Positions 1-12,465 of a stretch of 33,817 nucleotides of DNA are shown here, piece after piece. The notes below the pieces were generated by a model. It was not told the origin of the DNA. It saw only the letters and a program-made list of their open reading frames with translations, and did not search any database. The stretch comes from Mariprofundaceae bacterium. GTDB lineage: Bacteria; Pseudomonadota; Zetaproteobacteria; Mariprofundales; Mariprofundaceae. Location: positions 1 through 33,817 of the forward strand of contig DQSL01000057.1 of the NCBI GenBank assembly GCA_015663235.1, read 5' to 3'. Every line of letters starts with the position of its first letter. Within the stretch, counting starts at the first letter, position 1. The position numbers and the translations under genes are program-made.

Positions 1-327
1 ACGCATGGCAAAATTGAAACAACACAAGCCAAAGCACGTGCAGTTAAACCATATGTTGAAAAATTAATTACACTGGCTAAAAAAGGTGACTTGCATGCAC
101 GTCGCCAAGCATTGTCAAAATTGCGTTATCGCCCAATCGTTGATCGCTTGTTTGGTGATGTTGCAGAAGCTTTTAGTGAGCGTCCAGGCGGTTACACGCG
201 TATCATCAAAACACGTTTTCGTGTTGGTGATGCCGCACCGATGGCGTTGATTGAATTGGTTGAAGAAACCAATGTTCAAGCAGAAGAAGTGGTTGAGAAA
301 ATAGTTGAAGAAACAACTGCGTCTTAA
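1..327 (+). CDS. rplQ: 50S ribosomal protein L17, 3' part (5' end outside window)
   Basis: Frame 1 is open from base 1: THGKIETTQAKARAVKPYVEKLITLAKKGDLHARRQALSKL..., typical L17; the listed ORF start at 91 is only an internal TTG. Confidence 0.95.
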   Translation, partial: THGKIETTQAKARAVKPYVEKLITLAKKGDLHARRQALSKLRYRPIVDRLFGDVAEAFSERPGGYTRIIKTRFRVGDAAPMALIELVEETNVQAEEVVEKIVEETTAS

Positions 328-358
328 GCTTAAACTTTAAGATTAATAAAAATATTTA

Positions 359-387
359 AAGCTCCGCACTTGCGGAGCTTTTTTTTT
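359..387 (+). terminator. Rho-independent terminator after rplQ
   Basis: AAGCTCCGCA-ct-TGCGGAGCTT perfect hairpin followed by a T run. Confidence 0.9.
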
Positions 388-425
388 GAGCTAAACTAGG
401 TGATAAATAGCACGATGGAGGCTGT

Positions 426-1892
426 ATGAATTCAAAATATATAATGAGTGGTTTAATGATTCCGTTGCTTGGTTTCTCAGTGGCATCACAAGCAGCAGAG
501 TTTGCACCATCAAGTGTGCGGGCGTTGAGCATGGGTGGCTCAAGTGTGGCTTCAACACACGGGGTTGATGCGTCGTATTGGAACCCCGCTGCATATGGTT
601 TCTTTGGCGAAGAGGCTTCTGAGGCTGACAATCATAAAATGAGCGATAAAGACTTTGGTGTTGAGTTAGGCATTGGGGTAGGGGCTAATGTTTTTGGGCC
701 TTTGGATGCAAATAGGCTCAAGCTTGAAGCTTTACCTGACCCATCTGCTATTAGCTCTACAGGCGGGCTTGATGCTGCGGGAATTCAAGCCGCTGCGAGC
801 GTAATAGGCGGTTTGTCGTCTCTGGATCCAGCACCTCTGGGCGCGAATGTTTTTATAAATGGTGCGATTGGTGCGCGAGTTTCTAATTATGGACTTGGCG
901 TGCGCACAGCGGTTGACCTGAACAGTACAATCTCGGTTGATAATGTGAATGTAGGTTTTGCTGATATTTTCGCTGCATTTACGGGTCAACCGCTTCCATC
1001 TTCGCTAACTCCTCAATATTTTTCTGCTACACAAGTTGCTGAGATGGAGGCTTCTTTAGTAGCAAATGCTGGACTTACGGCACCTGAGGCCAATTTAGTT
1101 GTTGCAACTTATGATGCTACCTTAGCTGCGGATACAAATGCCGTGGGTCAAGAGCAGCAAAATACTGATGCGATGAATACGATTGCCAATGCAGCAGGCA
1201 CAGACTTGGCAAACAATAACACAGCACTTTCTGTGCGCGGCGTTGCAATTTCTGAAGTTGGTTTCACTTATGGTTATGCCATCAATGAAAGGCTTAGCGT
1301 GGGCGGTGTGTTGAAGTTGATGCAGGCTGATATTATTGCTGCAGACACCAAGTTGTTTTCCACAAACTCCGGGATTAGTTTTGATCAAAATAATACTGAG
1401 ACATCCACTGCATTTGGCTTGGACTTGGGCGTGATGTACCGTATTCCAAGCTGGCAAATTGGTTTGACGGTTAAAAACATCAATACCCCTAGTTTTGAGC
1501 ACTCTGGCGCAGGTACATTTGCCAATGTTCCGTATCTTTATGAACTGAAGCCGCAAGCGAAATTTGGCGCGGCGTGGATTCCTACAGATACAGTATCTGT
1601 GGAGTTGGGTTATGATTTAACAGAAAATGAAGGCGCAGTTGCTTCAAGTAAATCACAATATTGGAATATTGGCGCAGAATGGAATGCATGGAATGTTCTT
1701 GCGTTACGCTTAGGTGCATTTGAAAACATGTCACAAGACATTGGTTTGGTGACAACTGCGGGTCTAGGGCTTAATTTATGGGCAGCACGCATTGATTTGG
1801 GTGTTGCTGTGTCCTCGAGTGAAGTTGAGTTCGATGGTGAAAAAGTGCCAGCATATGCGGCTGCGGCATTAGCCATTGCGGTTGATTTTTAA
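426..1892 (+). CDS. Outer-membrane beta-barrel protein, FadL/TraF-like family
   Basis: Signal peptide, then AEFAPSSVRALSMGGSSVASTHGVDASYWNPAAYGFFG (ALSMGG...NPA motif of FadL/TraF-like barrels) and a C-terminal aromatic (VDF). Confidence 0.7.
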   Translation: MNSKYIMSGLMIPLLGFSVASQAAEFAPSSVRALSMGGSSVASTHGVDASYWNPAAYGFFGEEASEADNHKMSDKDFGVELGIGVGANVFGPLDANRLKLEALPDPSAISSTGGLDAAGIQAAASVIGGLSSLDPAPLGANVFINGAIGARVSNYGLGVRTAVDLNSTISVDNVNVGFADIFAAFTGQPLPSSLTPQYFSATQVAEMEASLVANAGLTAPEANLVVATYDATLAADTNAVGQEQQNTDAMNTIANAAGTDLANNNTALSVRGVAISEVGFTYGYAINERLSVGGVLKLMQADIIAADTKLFSTNSGISFDQNNTETSTAFGLDLGVMYRIPSWQIGLTVKNINTPSFEHSGAGTFANVPYLYELKPQAKFGAAWIPTDTVSVELGYDLTENEGAVASSKSQYWNIGAEWNAWNVLALRLGAFENMSQDIGLVTTAGLGLNLWAARIDLGVAVSSSEVEFDGEKVPAYAAAALAIAVDF

Positions 1893-1920
1893 AGAGAAAC
1901 TAAGCTTGATAGTATTGAAC

Positions 1921-1948
1921 AAAAGGGCGGCATTTGCCGCCCTTTTTT
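1921..1948 (+). terminator. Rho-independent terminator
   Basis: AAAAGGGCGGCA-tt-TGCCGCCCTTTTTT hairpin with T tract. Confidence 0.9.
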
Positions 1949-2023
1949 GTTGCATAAAAAACAATGTTTGTTTTTTGACTTGTATTCTGTTAGAAATCGC
2001 ACCGCAAAAGAGGGGGGAGTTCT

Positions 2024-2422
2024 TTGTTAGAGGAAGTTCCCATGCACAAAAAGGATGAAGAGCAGAGCTTTAATGTTCGCTCGCTGTTGCTGTGGCAGAT
2101 TATGGTTGTAATCGCTGTAGCACTTCTTTTTAGCGCCCTAGCATTGCCTTGGTTGAGTGTGTTGTTCGGTGGATTCGTTGTTGTGGTGTCCACCTGGCAT
2201 GTTTACCAAAGCATCAGCGTATCTGGCGGTGATAAGTTAATATTGCTGAAGTCTGCTGGAATACGATTTGCCTTGTTTTTAATGGTTGTGGCAGCAGGTG
2301 TTTTTTTCTTGGCGTTGCAGCCTTTATATTTGATTGTTGGCATGGCGATTGCCTATGTAACAATGTATGTAAAAAGTTTGATAATGATTTTTGAGAAAAT
2401 GAAGGGAGAGGACGTTGGCTGA
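2024..2422 (+). CDS. atpI: ATP synthase subunit I-like protein
   Basis: Small four-helix hydrophobic protein directly upstream of atpB. TTG start at 2024 follows AGGGGGGAG; ATG at 2042 is an alternative start. Confidence 0.75.
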   Translation: MLEEVPMHKKDEEQSFNVRSLLLWQIMVVIAVALLFSALALPWLSVLFGGFVVVVSTWHVYQSISVSGGDKLILLKSAGIRFALFLMVVAAGVFFLALQPLYLIVGMAIAYVTMYVKSLIMIFEKMKGEDVG

Positions 2423-3290
2423 ACACGGACACGTTGAACAAGGGCAAGCAGAAGAGCATGGCTCAAGTATTGCTGATCATTTAGAATATTGGACATATAA
2501 ATTTGATGAAACTAACCCTTTCATGCAAATTCATGTCGATACCATGATTGTGACAGCCACGATTGCTATGATGCTTGTTGGGTTTGCACTTTGGTTGCGC
2601 GGCAAGATTATTGAAGGTGCGCCAACAGGTGCGCAAAACTTCGTGGAATCTGTCGTTGATTTTATTAATACAACAGTAAATGATAACTTTCCGGTTCATA
2701 ACCCTATCGTTGCACCACTAGCGTTTACAATATTTGTCTTTATTTTACTGTGTAACACGATAGATATTTTACCTGCATACTTGATTGGTAATATCGCTCA
2801 TGCGTTGGGCGCGCCTGCATTTAGACCAGTGCCGACCAATGATTTGAACTTGCCTGCGGCAATGGGTGTTTCGGTATTTATTTTGGTTCTGTATTATGAG
2901 TTTAAACTTAAACCTGTGCATTTTATGAAAGAATTGGTGATGGAGCCGTTTACAAGCTTGGTTCCTATTTATTTAAAACCAATCGTCATGCCTATCAATT
3001 TGATTTTGAAACTTGTGGAAGAGATTGCTAAACCGTTAAGCCTTTCTTTCCGTCTGTTTGGTAATATGTTTGCTGGTGAGGTTATCTTCTTGTTGATTGC
3101 TTCATTGTTGTTGGTTGGCTCTTTTGAAGAGTTGATGACAGTGGGCGGCATGATTTCTGAAGTGATGGGCATCTTGGTTGGCTTGGCTTGGTCATTCTTC
3201 CACATGTTTATTGGCTTGCTTCAAGCCTTTATCTTCATGATTCTTACTGTGGTGTACTTATCAATTGCACACCAGCCAGTAGAACACTAA
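2415..3290 (+). CDS. atpB: F0F1 ATP synthase subunit a
   Basis: Contains SLSFRLFGNMFAGEVIFLLI and GLLQAFIFMILTVVYL, typical subunit a; TTG start overlapping atpI. Confidence 0.97.
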   Translation: MAEHGHVEQGQAEEHGSSIADHLEYWTYKFDETNPFMQIHVDTMIVTATIAMMLVGFALWLRGKIIEGAPTGAQNFVESVVDFINTTVNDNFPVHNPIVAPLAFTIFVFILLCNTIDILPAYLIGNIAHALGAPAFRPVPTNDLNLPAAMGVSVFILVLYYEFKLKPVHFMKELVMEPFTSLVPIYLKPIVMPINLILKLVEEIAKPLSLSFRLFGNMFAGEVIFLLIASLLLVGSFEELMTVGGMISEVMGILVGLAWSFFHMFIGLLQAFIFMILTVVYLSIAHQPVEH

Positions 3291-3339
3291 TCGCAAAGCG
3301 ATAATTTTAAAAAAGTAGTAAAACTAAGGAGTAGTAAAA

Positions 3340-3594
3340 ATGGATGCAACAGTAATCATCACCGCTGCGACAGCAATCTCTGTCGGCGTAATTTTGGCAG
3401 CTGCAGGCTTGGGTTCTGCAATTGGATGGGGCTTAATTTGCTCTAAAACTTTGGAAGGTATTTCTCGTCAACCAGAAATGCGTCCTCAATTGATGTTCAA
3501 CATGTTCATTTTCGCAGGTTTGATGGAGTCTTTCCCATTTATTATTATGGCATTCGCTCTTTGGTTCTTGTTCGCTAACCCATTCTTGGGCTAA
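3340..3594 (+). CDS. atpE: F0F1 ATP synthase subunit c
   Basis: 84 aa hairpin protein with SRQPE loop and GLMESFPFI carboxylate helix. Confidence 0.97.
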   Translation: MDATVIITAATAISVGVILAAAGLGSAIGWGLICSKTLEGISRQPEMRPQLMFNMFIFAGLMESFPFIIMAFALWFLFANPFLG

Positions 3595-3632
3595 TTGTTA
3601 AAAAAGAATAAGAATTTTAAAGGAGTAAAAAG

Positions 3633-4112
3633 ATGAGTTTAGATTTAACTTTTATTGGACAAATTATCGTTTTCTTAACGATGGTCTTTATATTGAGTAA
3701 ACTTCTTTATACGCCTTTGAATGATGCAATGTCAGCACGTACGCAAAAAATTGCGGATGGTCTTGCAGCAGCAGAAGCTGGTAAAAGCGCACAAGCAGAC
3801 GCGGAAGCTGAAGTGAAAGTGCAAATCGAAGAAGCGAAGCAGAAAGCACAAGAGATTGTAGCTGCTGCTGAGCGTCGTGCCTTGGAAGTTTCGGAAGAAG
3901 CTACTTCTAAAGCACGTCACGATGGCGAGCTTATTATTCAAAGCGCGAAAGAAGAGGCAGATGCAGAAGAAGGCAAAATGCGCCAAGGATTGCAGAAAGA
4001 AGTTGCATCATTGGCAGTTTTAGCGGCTGAGAAGATTGTCGAAGCAGAGCTTGATGCAAACAAACATTCAGCATTGATTGAAAAAGTTATTGCTGATGGT
4101 GTGTCTGCATGA
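3633..4112 (+). CDS. atpF: F0F1 ATP synthase subunit b
   Basis: N-terminal TM helix plus long charged Ala-rich coil; position in operon. Confidence 0.95.
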   Translation: MSLDLTFIGQIIVFLTMVFILSKLLYTPLNDAMSARTQKIADGLAAAEAGKSAQADAEAEVKVQIEEAKQKAQEIVAAAERRALEVSEEATSKARHDGELIIQSAKEEADAEEGKMRQGLQKEVASLAVLAAEKIVEAELDANKHSALIEKVIADGVSA

Positions 4113-4633
4113 GCACTGAAAGATCAATAGCAAGCCGCTATGCAGTGGCTTTGTTTGAGCTTCGCCAAGAAGGTGTTGATGTTTCATCAGACCTAAACAA
4201 GGTTGCTCAAGTTGCTGAAAATGAAGATGCGCAAGTGCTTTTGAAAAACACACAAATTACTGCGGAATACAGGGCGAAAGCTGTGTTGAAAGCAGCGTCC
4301 GTAAAGGATGAGCATGTTCTTAGGCTGGTTGTGATGTTATGTGCGCGTAACAAGGCTTCCTTGCTTGTACATATTGATGAAATGCTTGAGGCATTGATTC
4401 GTAATGCAAATGCGCAAGTGATGGTTGATGTAACTGTTGCAGGCGACTTGAATGCGGCGCTTGCTAGTAAACTAAAAGAATCTATCAGTTCTGGTTTGGG
4501 CAAAGCGGTTGACTTAAATGTTAAAACCGATGCTTCGATTTTAGGTGGTTTGATTCTAAATATTGGCGATCGCCAAATTGATCACTCTGTACGTGGCCGT
4601 ATTAACGGCTTGAAACGTGCATTGTCGGTTTGA
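4109..4633 (+). CDS. atpH: F0F1 ATP synthase subunit delta
   Basis: RSIASRYAVALFELRQEG N-terminus and ILGGLILNIGDRQIDHSVRGRINGLKRAL C-terminus. Confidence 0.96.
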   Translation: MSTERSIASRYAVALFELRQEGVDVSSDLNKVAQVAENEDAQVLLKNTQITAEYRAKAVLKAASVKDEHVLRLVVMLCARNKASLLVHIDEMLEALIRNANAQVMVDVTVAGDLNAALASKLKESISSGLGKAVDLNVKTDASILGGLILNIGDRQIDHSVRGRINGLKRALSV

Positions 4634-4657
4634 TTAGATACAGAGGATATTGAGATT

Positions 4658-6199
4658 ATGAAACTTGATACAGCAGAAATTAGTTCTATTATTAAAGAAC
4701 AAATCAAGGGTTTTGAAGCCAGTGCTAGTGATGCAAACGTCGGACGTTTGATTTCAGTTGGTGATGGTGTTGCTTTGATTCACGGACTGGGCGCAGCAAT
4801 GGCTGGCGAAATGCTTGAGTTCCCTGGTGATACGATGGGTATGGTTCTAAACCTTGAGCAAGATAGTGTCGGTGTCATCATCTTCGGTGAGTATACACAC
4901 TTGGCAGAAGGCGATGAAGTCAAATGTACAGGTCGTATTTTTGAAGTACCTGTAGGCCCTGGTCTTAAAGGTCGCGTACTTAACGCGCTTGGTCAGCCTA
5001 TTGATGGTAAAGGTCCTGTTGAAAATGATGGGTTTGATGCTGTTGAGAAAATTGCACCGGGTGTAATTGAACGTAAATCTGTTGATCAACCTTTGCAAAC
5101 TGGCATTAAAGCGATTGATTCCATGGTTCCTGTGGGACGTGGTCAACGCGAACTTATCATTGGTGACCGCCAAACAGGTAAAACCGCGATTGCCATTGAT
5201 ACGATTATCAATCAAAAAGACACTGGTGTAACATGTGTATATGTGGCGATTGGTCAAAAAGCTTCTACAGTGGCAAACGTTGTTCGCACGCTTAAAGAAC
5301 ATGACGCTTTGGATCACACAATCATCGTTGCTGCAAGCGCTTCTGAAGCTGCTGCATTGCAATACATTGCACCATATTCTGGTTGTACCATGGGTGAATA
5401 TTTCCGCGACCGTGGCGAAGATGCACTCATTATTTATGATGACCTTACCAAACAAGCTTGGGCTTACCGTCAAATCTCTTTGATTTTGCGTCGTCCTCCA
5501 GGTCGTGAAGCATATCCTGGTGATGTTTTCTACATTCACTCACGTTTATTGGAGCGCGCTTCTCGTGTGGATGAAATTTATGTTGAAAAATTCACTAACG
5601 GTGCTGTAAAAGGTAAAACAGGTTCTTTGACCTCATTGCCAATCATTGAAACCCAAGAGGGTGATGTGTCTGCATTCGTACCAACCAACGTTATTTCAAT
5701 TACTGATGGTCAAATTTTCTTGGAAACATCCATGTTTAACTCGGGACAACGCCCAGCAATTAATGCTGGTCTATCTGTATCTCGTGTTGGTGGTGCTGCA
5801 CAAACCAAAGCCATGAAAAAAGTTGGTGGCGGTCTTCGCCTCGACTTGGCGCAATACCGTGAGTTGGCAGCATTTGCACAGTTCGCATCGGACTTGGATG
5901 AAGCGACACGTGCGCAAATCGAACGTGGTAAGCGTGGTGTTGAAGTTCTAAAACAAGATGAAAATTCACCACAATCTGTTGCTGAAATGACAGCCGTATT
6001 GTACGCACTTAACAATGGTGACTTGGATGATGTTGAAGTTGGCAAAATCGTTTCTTTTGAGAAAGCATATATTGCATACTTGAATTCAAGCCTTGGTGAT
6101 TTCATCAAAGATTTGAATGCAACACCAACGTTGACTGATGAAGTTACAGACACTTTGAAGAAAGCAGTAGCAGACTTTAAAGCGACTGGCACCTACTAA
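4658..6199 (+). CDS. atpA: F0F1 ATP synthase subunit alpha
   Basis: [19 protein letters not shown]-loop; [17 protein letters not shown]. Confidence 0.99.
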   Translation: MKLDTAEISSIIKEQIKGFEASASDANVGRLISVGDGVALIHGLGAAMAGEMLEFPGDTMGMVLNLEQDSVGVIIFGEYTHLAEGDEVKCTGRIFEVPVGPGLKGRVLNALGQPIDGKGPVENDGFDAVEKIAPGVIERKSVDQPLQTGIKAIDSMVPVGRGQRELIIGDRQTGKTAIAIDTIINQKDTGVTCVYVAIGQKASTVANVVRTLKEHDALDHTIIVAASASEAAALQYIAPYSGCTMGEYFRDRGEDALIIYDDLTKQAWAYRQISLILRRPPGREAYPGDVFYIHSRLLERASRVDEIYVEKFTNGAVKGKTGSLTSLPIIETQEGDVSAFVPTNVISITDGQIFLETSMFNSGQRPAINAGLSVSRVGGAAQTKAMKKVGGGLRLDLAQYRELAAFAQFASDLDEATRAQIERGKRGVEVLKQDENSPQSVAEMTAVLYALNNGDLDDVEVGKIVSFEKAYIAYLNSSLGDFIKDLNATPTLTDEVTDTLKKAVADFKATGTY

Positions 6200-6212
6200 A
6201 AGGAGCGAACCA

Positions 6213-7070
6213 ATGGCATCGGCTAAGGAAATACGCGGGCAAATTAAAGCCACGCAAAATACTTCAAAGATTACCAAAGCCATGGAAATGGTGGCGGCAA
6301 GTAAAATGCGTAAAGCACAACAAGCAGTGACTTCGTCACGCGCTTATGCTGATGGCATTCATGCGATTATGGCAAACTTGGCACAAGCGCACCCAGAATA
6401 TAAACACGCTTTCATCACGCCTCGTGAAGAAGTGAAACGTGTGGCTTATATTGTGGTCTCTTCGGATAAAGGTTTGTGTGGTGGTTTAAATACAAATGTA
6501 TTGAAACACGCGATAACAAGCATGAAAAAAATACAAGAAACGGCCGAAGTTGAAGTCCTAAACATTGGTCGCCGTGCTGGCTTATTTATGAAACGCATTG
6601 TGCCACTTGCGGCAAGCGCAGAAGATATTAACGATGAACCAGAGTTGTCAGAGATTTTACCGATTGTGACGCTTGCGGCTGAGAAGTTTATCAAAGGTGA
6701 GTATGATGAAGTTCGTTTGGTGTTTAATACATTTGTAAACACAATGACACAAACACCAACTGAAGTGACTTTGATTCCAACACCAACGCCTGAAGTAGAA
6801 AGTCGTTCTGGTTATTGGGATTATCTTTATGAGCCAGATAGTAAAGAGGTGCTTGATGGATTATTGCGCCGTTATATTGAAACGGTTGTGTATCAAGCAG
6901 TGTTGGAAAACAAAGCTTGTGAACAATCAGCACGAATGGTTGCAATGAAATCTGCAACAGACAACGCAAAAGATATTATATCTGATTTGCAAATTACTTA
7001 TAACAAGGCACGCCAAGCAGCAATTACACAAGAGCTTGCTGAAATTTGTGCCGGTGCAGCAGCTGCATAG
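6213..7070 (+). CDS. atpG: F0F1 ATP synthase subunit gamma
   Basis: KEIRGQIKATQNTSKITKAMEMVAASKMRKAQ and C-terminal ITQELAEICAGAAA. Confidence 0.99.
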   Translation: MASAKEIRGQIKATQNTSKITKAMEMVAASKMRKAQQAVTSSRAYADGIHAIMANLAQAHPEYKHAFITPREEVKRVAYIVVSSDKGLCGGLNTNVLKHAITSMKKIQETAEVEVLNIGRRAGLFMKRIVPLAASAEDINDEPELSEILPIVTLAAEKFIKGEYDEVRLVFNTFVNTMTQTPTEVTLIPTPTPEVESRSGYWDYLYEPDSKEVLDGLLRRYIETVVYQAVLENKACEQSARMVAMKSATDNAKDIISDLQITYNKARQAAITQELAEICAGAAAA

Positions 7071-8480
<1,410 letters not shown>

Positions 8481-8485
8481 TTATC

Positions 8486-8893
8486 ATGTCTAGCATGGAA
8501 GTGTTGGTCGCAACGGCTGAACGCGAAGTTTACAGTGGTCAGGCTACAATGTTAATTGTACCTGGTGCTGCTGGAGACTTAGGCATTTTGCCAAACCACA
8601 GCCCATTATTGGCTGCATTAAAAGCTGGCGAGCTTCGCATTACCAATGGTGATGAGATTGATGAAGTTTTTGTTTCTGGTGGTTTTGTTGAGATTCAACC
8701 CGATAAGGTGACCATCTTAGCCGATACTGCGGAACGCGCTGCGGACATGGATGAAGCGGAAATTGTTGCTGCACAGCGTCGTGCTGAAGAACTTGTTTCT
8801 TCAAACAATGGTGATGTTGATTTGGCAATGGCTGAAGCTGAACTCTCTATGCTTACTGCACGTTTGCACTTGTTACGCAAGAAACGTAAATAG
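8486..8893 (+). CDS. atpC: F0F1 ATP synthase subunit epsilon
   Basis: MEVLVATAEREVYSGQATMLIVPGAAGDLGILPNHSPLLAALKAGELRI. Confidence 0.97.
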   Translation: MSSMEVLVATAEREVYSGQATMLIVPGAAGDLGILPNHSPLLAALKAGELRITNGDEIDEVFVSGGFVEIQPDKVTILADTAERAADMDEAEIVAAQRRAEELVSSNNGDVDLAMAEAELSMLTARLHLLRKKRK

Positions 8894-8916
8894 TCACTGT
8901 TAGCTTATGTATATTT

Positions 8917-8947
8917 TAAAAGGTCACCAGATGGTGGCCTTTTTTTA
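8917..8947 (+). terminator. Rho-independent terminator closing the atp operon
   Basis: AGGTCACCA-ga-TGGTGGCCT (one G:U pair) followed by T tract. Confidence 0.88.
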
Positions 8948-8990
8948 TGTCTAAGATTGCTTGTTGCAACGTTTCTTTTTAAACTAGCCC

Positions 8991-9614
8991 ATGATGAAGA
9001 AATCAAACACGCGATTGAAGATATGTGGCATTACACGTGCTGAGGATGCTATGTCTGCTGTCCAGTGTGGTGCTGATGCACTTGGGTTTGTTTTTTATGC
9101 CAAGTCACCGCGTTTTATTACCCCGCAATCTGCTCAACATATTATAAGCCAGTTGCCGCCATTTGTGGTTGCCGTTGGTTTATTTGTGAATGCTTCTCAG
9201 CAGGAAATTGACACGGTTTTACAGCACTGTTCACTGGATGTTATTCAATTGCACGGAGATGAAACACCTGCGTTTTGCGCGGCACAATCCAGACGTGCCA
9301 TCAAAGCAATACCCATTGCAGCAGCAGATGATTTAAACCGCATTAACGATTTTGATTGCACCGTATTGTTGGATACTAAAGCCCCTAAAGATGTTTATGG
9401 CGGCACAGGAACATCCTTTGATTGGAATATGTTAAAAAACCTCAAACATACGCATCCCATCCTTTTGGCTGGTGGCATTGATGCCTCGAATATTGGTCAG
9501 GCATTAGCTATTGATGGTATTTACGCATTGGATGTTTCATCGGGTGTTGAATCAGCAAAAGGCATCAAAGATAGACAAAAAATAGAACAATTATGTGGAT
9601 TGATGAATGAATAA
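8991..9614 (+). CDS. trpF: Phosphoribosylanthranilate isomerase
   Basis: [48 protein letters not shown]. Confidence 0.97.
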   Translation: MMKKSNTRLKICGITRAEDAMSAVQCGADALGFVFYAKSPRFITPQSAQHIISQLPPFVVAVGLFVNASQQEIDTVLQHCSLDVIQLHGDETPAFCAAQSRRAIKAIPIAAADDLNRINDFDCTVLLDTKAPKDVYGGTGTSFDWNMLKNLKHTHPILLAGGIDASNIGQALAIDGIYALDVSSGVESAKGIKDRQKIEQLCGLMNE

Positions 9615-10836
9615 GTATGATTTAGAAATCAAACATGCACCAGACGAAGGTGGACATTTTGGTAAGTTTGGTGGCAGGTTTGCTGCCGAAACATTGATGC
9701 AGCCACTCAAAGAAATTGAAGATGCATTTTTTGCAGCGTGGGCTGACCCTGAGTTTCATAAAGAAAGGTTAGACTTGCTCAAAAACTATGTTGGTCGCGC
9801 TACACCGCTATATCACGCCAAACAATTAACAGCAGAAGCTGGTGGCGCACAAATATATCTCAAACGTGAAGATTTAAATCACACGGGTGCACACAAAATA
9901 AATAACACCATTGGTCAGGCACTGTTGGCACGGCGCATGGGTAAAAAGAAAGTGATTGCTGAAACAGGTGCAGGGCAACATGGTGTTGCCACAGCAACGG
10001 TTGCGGCAATGTTTAATATGCAGTGCGATATTTATATGGGCCGCGAAGATATTCGCAGGCAAGCGCCCAATGTGTTTCGTATGAAGCTTCTCGGCGCGAA
10101 TGTTGTGCCTGTCGATTGCGGCACAGCAACACTTAAAGATGCGGTGAATGAAGCCTTGCGGGTCTGGGTCGCATCATGTGAAGATACCTACTATATCTTC
10201 GGTACTGCTGCGGGTCCTCATCCATTTCCTTTGATGGTTAGACAGTTTCACACCGTGATTGGTCAAGAAGCCCGTGAGCAGTGTTTGGCGCAAGCTGGTA
10301 AGCTTCCTGATGTTGCCGTGGCATGTGTGGGTGGTGGTTCAAATGCGATGGGTTTATTACATCCTTTACAAGATGATAAAAGCATTCGTCTTGTTGCCGT
10401 TGAGGCAGGCGGTCATGGTTTGGATTCGGGTGAACATGCGGCATCTTTGGCGAAAGGTCAGCCTGGTATTATTCATGGTAGCTTGAGTTATGTGCTTGCA
10501 GATAAAGAAGGGCAAATTTCAGCGAATGCACATAGCATATCCGCAGGTTTGGACTATCCTGGTGTTGGTCCTGAGCTGGCATATATGATGGATGAAGGGC
10601 GGCTTGAATTAGATAGCGCAACAGATGATGAAGCATTGCAAGCTTTTCAAACCTTAACCAAAACTGAAGGTATTATTCCTGCGCTAGAATCGAGTCATGC
10701 GCTGGCAGCAGGCATACGCATTGCAGCAGGCATGGACAAAGAACAGGTGGTATTGATTAATCTATCGGGGCGTGGTGATAAAGATTTGAATACAGTGATG
10801 GATAAGTTTGGATTTGATGTGGATGGCAGCTTATGA
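9607..10836 (+). CDS. trpB: Tryptophan synthase beta chain
   Basis: [37 protein letters not shown]-Lys motif; GGGSNAMG. Confidence 0.99.
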   Translation: MNKYDLEIKHAPDEGGHFGKFGGRFAAETLMQPLKEIEDAFFAAWADPEFHKERLDLLKNYVGRATPLYHAKQLTAEAGGAQIYLKREDLNHTGAHKINNTIGQALLARRMGKKKVIAETGAGQHGVATATVAAMFNMQCDIYMGREDIRRQAPNVFRMKLLGANVVPVDCGTATLKDAVNEALRVWVASCEDTYYIFGTAAGPHPFPLMVRQFHTVIGQEAREQCLAQAGKLPDVAVACVGGGSNAMGLLHPLQDDKSIRLVAVEAGGHGLDSGEHAASLAKGQPGIIHGSLSYVLADKEGQISANAHSISAGLDYPGVGPELAYMMDEGRLELDSATDDEALQAFQTLTKTEGIIPALESSHALAAGIRIAAGMDKEQVVLINLSGRGDKDLNTVMDKFGFDVDGSL

Positions 10837-11639
10837 GCAATCTACTAGCCTCTGTATTTGAGAGATGTGCGGCTGAGAATAGAGCAGCTTTGGTGGGTTA
10901 CTTAACGGCGGGAGACCCGAACATACAAACATCTGAATTATTGATACTTACACTTGCTGAGCAAGTAGATATTATTGAAATTGGTATGCCTTTTTCAGAC
11001 CCTGCGGCTGATGGACCTGTGATTCAGGCGGCAAGTGAGCGTGCTTTGCAGGCTGGAACGAAGATACATGATGTATTTACCATTGCTAAAAAAGTACGAG
11101 AAGTTAAACCTGATATAGGCATTGTACTTATGGGTTATGCCAATGTGCCTTACAGCATAGGTTTTGCATCTTTTGCTGAACAGGCAAAGGAATCAGGTGT
11201 GGATGGCGTGTTGCTGGTGGATGTGCCTGCGGAAGAAAGTGATATTTGTGCGGCTGTTTTTAAACAACATGATTTAAGTCAAATTATGTTGCTTGCACCC
11301 ACTTCGACTGAGCAGCGTATTCAGCTTGCTGCCAATGTTGGCAGTGGATTTATTTATTATGTTTCGCTTGCTGGGATTACGGGTGCTGAGATGGGGGCTG
11401 TTCAAGAAATACAAGATAAGTTGTCTTTGATTCGGAAGTACTCTAAGCTACCTATATGTGTTGGTTTTGGTGTAAAAACACCTGAGCAAGCAAAAAGTGT
11501 TGCGGCATTTGCTGATGGTGTGGTGGTAGGCAGTCATTTTGTGAGCCACATCACATTAAATACAGGTGACAATGCTGCAATGAACGGGTGTCTTTCAGCG
11601 TCTGTAAAATTGATGGCTGATGCGATGGGGAAAGGATGA
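10833..11639 (+). CDS. trpA: Tryptophan synthase alpha chain
   Basis: [47 protein letters not shown]. Confidence 0.98.
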   Translation: MSNLLASVFERCAAENRAALVGYLTAGDPNIQTSELLILTLAEQVDIIEIGMPFSDPAADGPVIQAASERALQAGTKIHDVFTIAKKVREVKPDIGIVLMGYANVPYSIGFASFAEQAKESGVDGVLLVDVPAEESDICAAVFKQHDLSQIMLLAPTSTEQRIQLAANVGSGFIYYVSLAGITGAEMGAVQEIQDKLSLIRKYSKLPICVGFGVKTPEQAKSVAAFADGVVVGSHFVSHITLNTGDNAAMNGCLSASVKLMADAMGKG

Positions 11640-11649
11640 GGGAGGCTAC

Positions 11650-12441
11650 ATGAAAATACGGGTTTTGGGCTGTTATGGGGGGCAACTTTTAGGGTTTCAT
11701 TTGACCTCATTTCTTGTTAATGACACCGTATTACTCGATGCTGGCTCACCTACTGAAGTGTTAACGCTTGAAGAACAAAGCAAAATTAAACATATTTTTT
11801 TATCACACACCCATCTTGACCATATCAAAGATATTGCATTTTTAGCGGATAATCGTGCGCTTAAACGGATGGGCGATACAGGTCAAGCAAGTCGCTTGAC
11901 TATTCATAGCCTCCAAGAAAATTTAGACACATTATCAAAACACTTTTTGAACAATATTGTTTGGCCAGATTTCACGAAAATACCAACGGAAGAGAAGGGT
12001 ATTCTTCGCATGGAAAGCTTTGAGTCTGAACAGACGCTAAGGGTGGGTGATTTGGAAATTACACCCATTGGTGTGAATCATCCCGTGCCATGCACAGGTT
12101 TTTTACTCAACCAAGATGGTGTGCAAGTAATATTCACAGCAGACACAGGTCACACCGACAGAATTTGGGAAATAGCCAATGAGCAGCCCAATCTTAAAGC
12201 TGTTATTATTGACTGTTCGTTTCCTAATAATTATGAAAATCTAGCCAGCATCAGTGGTCATTTAACCCCCAAAGGTATGGCAAAAGAATTGAAGAAGTTG
12301 AATAAACTTGGCGAAATTTCTATTTATTTGTATCATATGAAACCAGAAGTATTAACTGAAATGGCTTCTGAAGTTGAAGTGGAAAATATCCCTCACTTGC
12401 GTATGCTAACGCAGGTGGATGAGTTGATTATCGAAGCTTAA
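11650..12441 (+). CDS. Metallo-beta-lactamase-fold hydrolase, class II cyclic-nucleotide phosphodiesterase-like
   Basis: LSHTHLDHIKDIAFLADN metal motif and FTADTGHTDRIWE. ATG at 11650 is preceded by GAGGGAGG; the ORF-track start at 11620 lies inside trpA. Confidence 0.8.
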   Translation: MKIRVLGCYGGQLLGFHLTSFLVNDTVLLDAGSPTEVLTLEEQSKIKHIFLSHTHLDHIKDIAFLADNRALKRMGDTGQASRLTIHSLQENLDTLSKHFLNNIVWPDFTKIPTEEKGILRMESFESEQTLRVGDLEITPIGVNHPVPCTGFLLNQDGVQVIFTADTGHTDRIWEIANEQPNLKAVIIDCSFPNNYENLASISGHLTPKGMAKELKKLNKLGEISIYLYHMKPEVLTEMASEVEVENIPHLRMLTQVDELIIEA

Positions 12442-12465
12442 AATTTTACTTGAAAGGGATTACTT

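Noticed and set aside
4847-5539. 230 aa minus-strand ORF inside atpA, plus many other antisense ORFs
   Set aside because: Lies opposite a highly conserved gene, has no recognisable domain, and composition looks like a codon-shadow frame.
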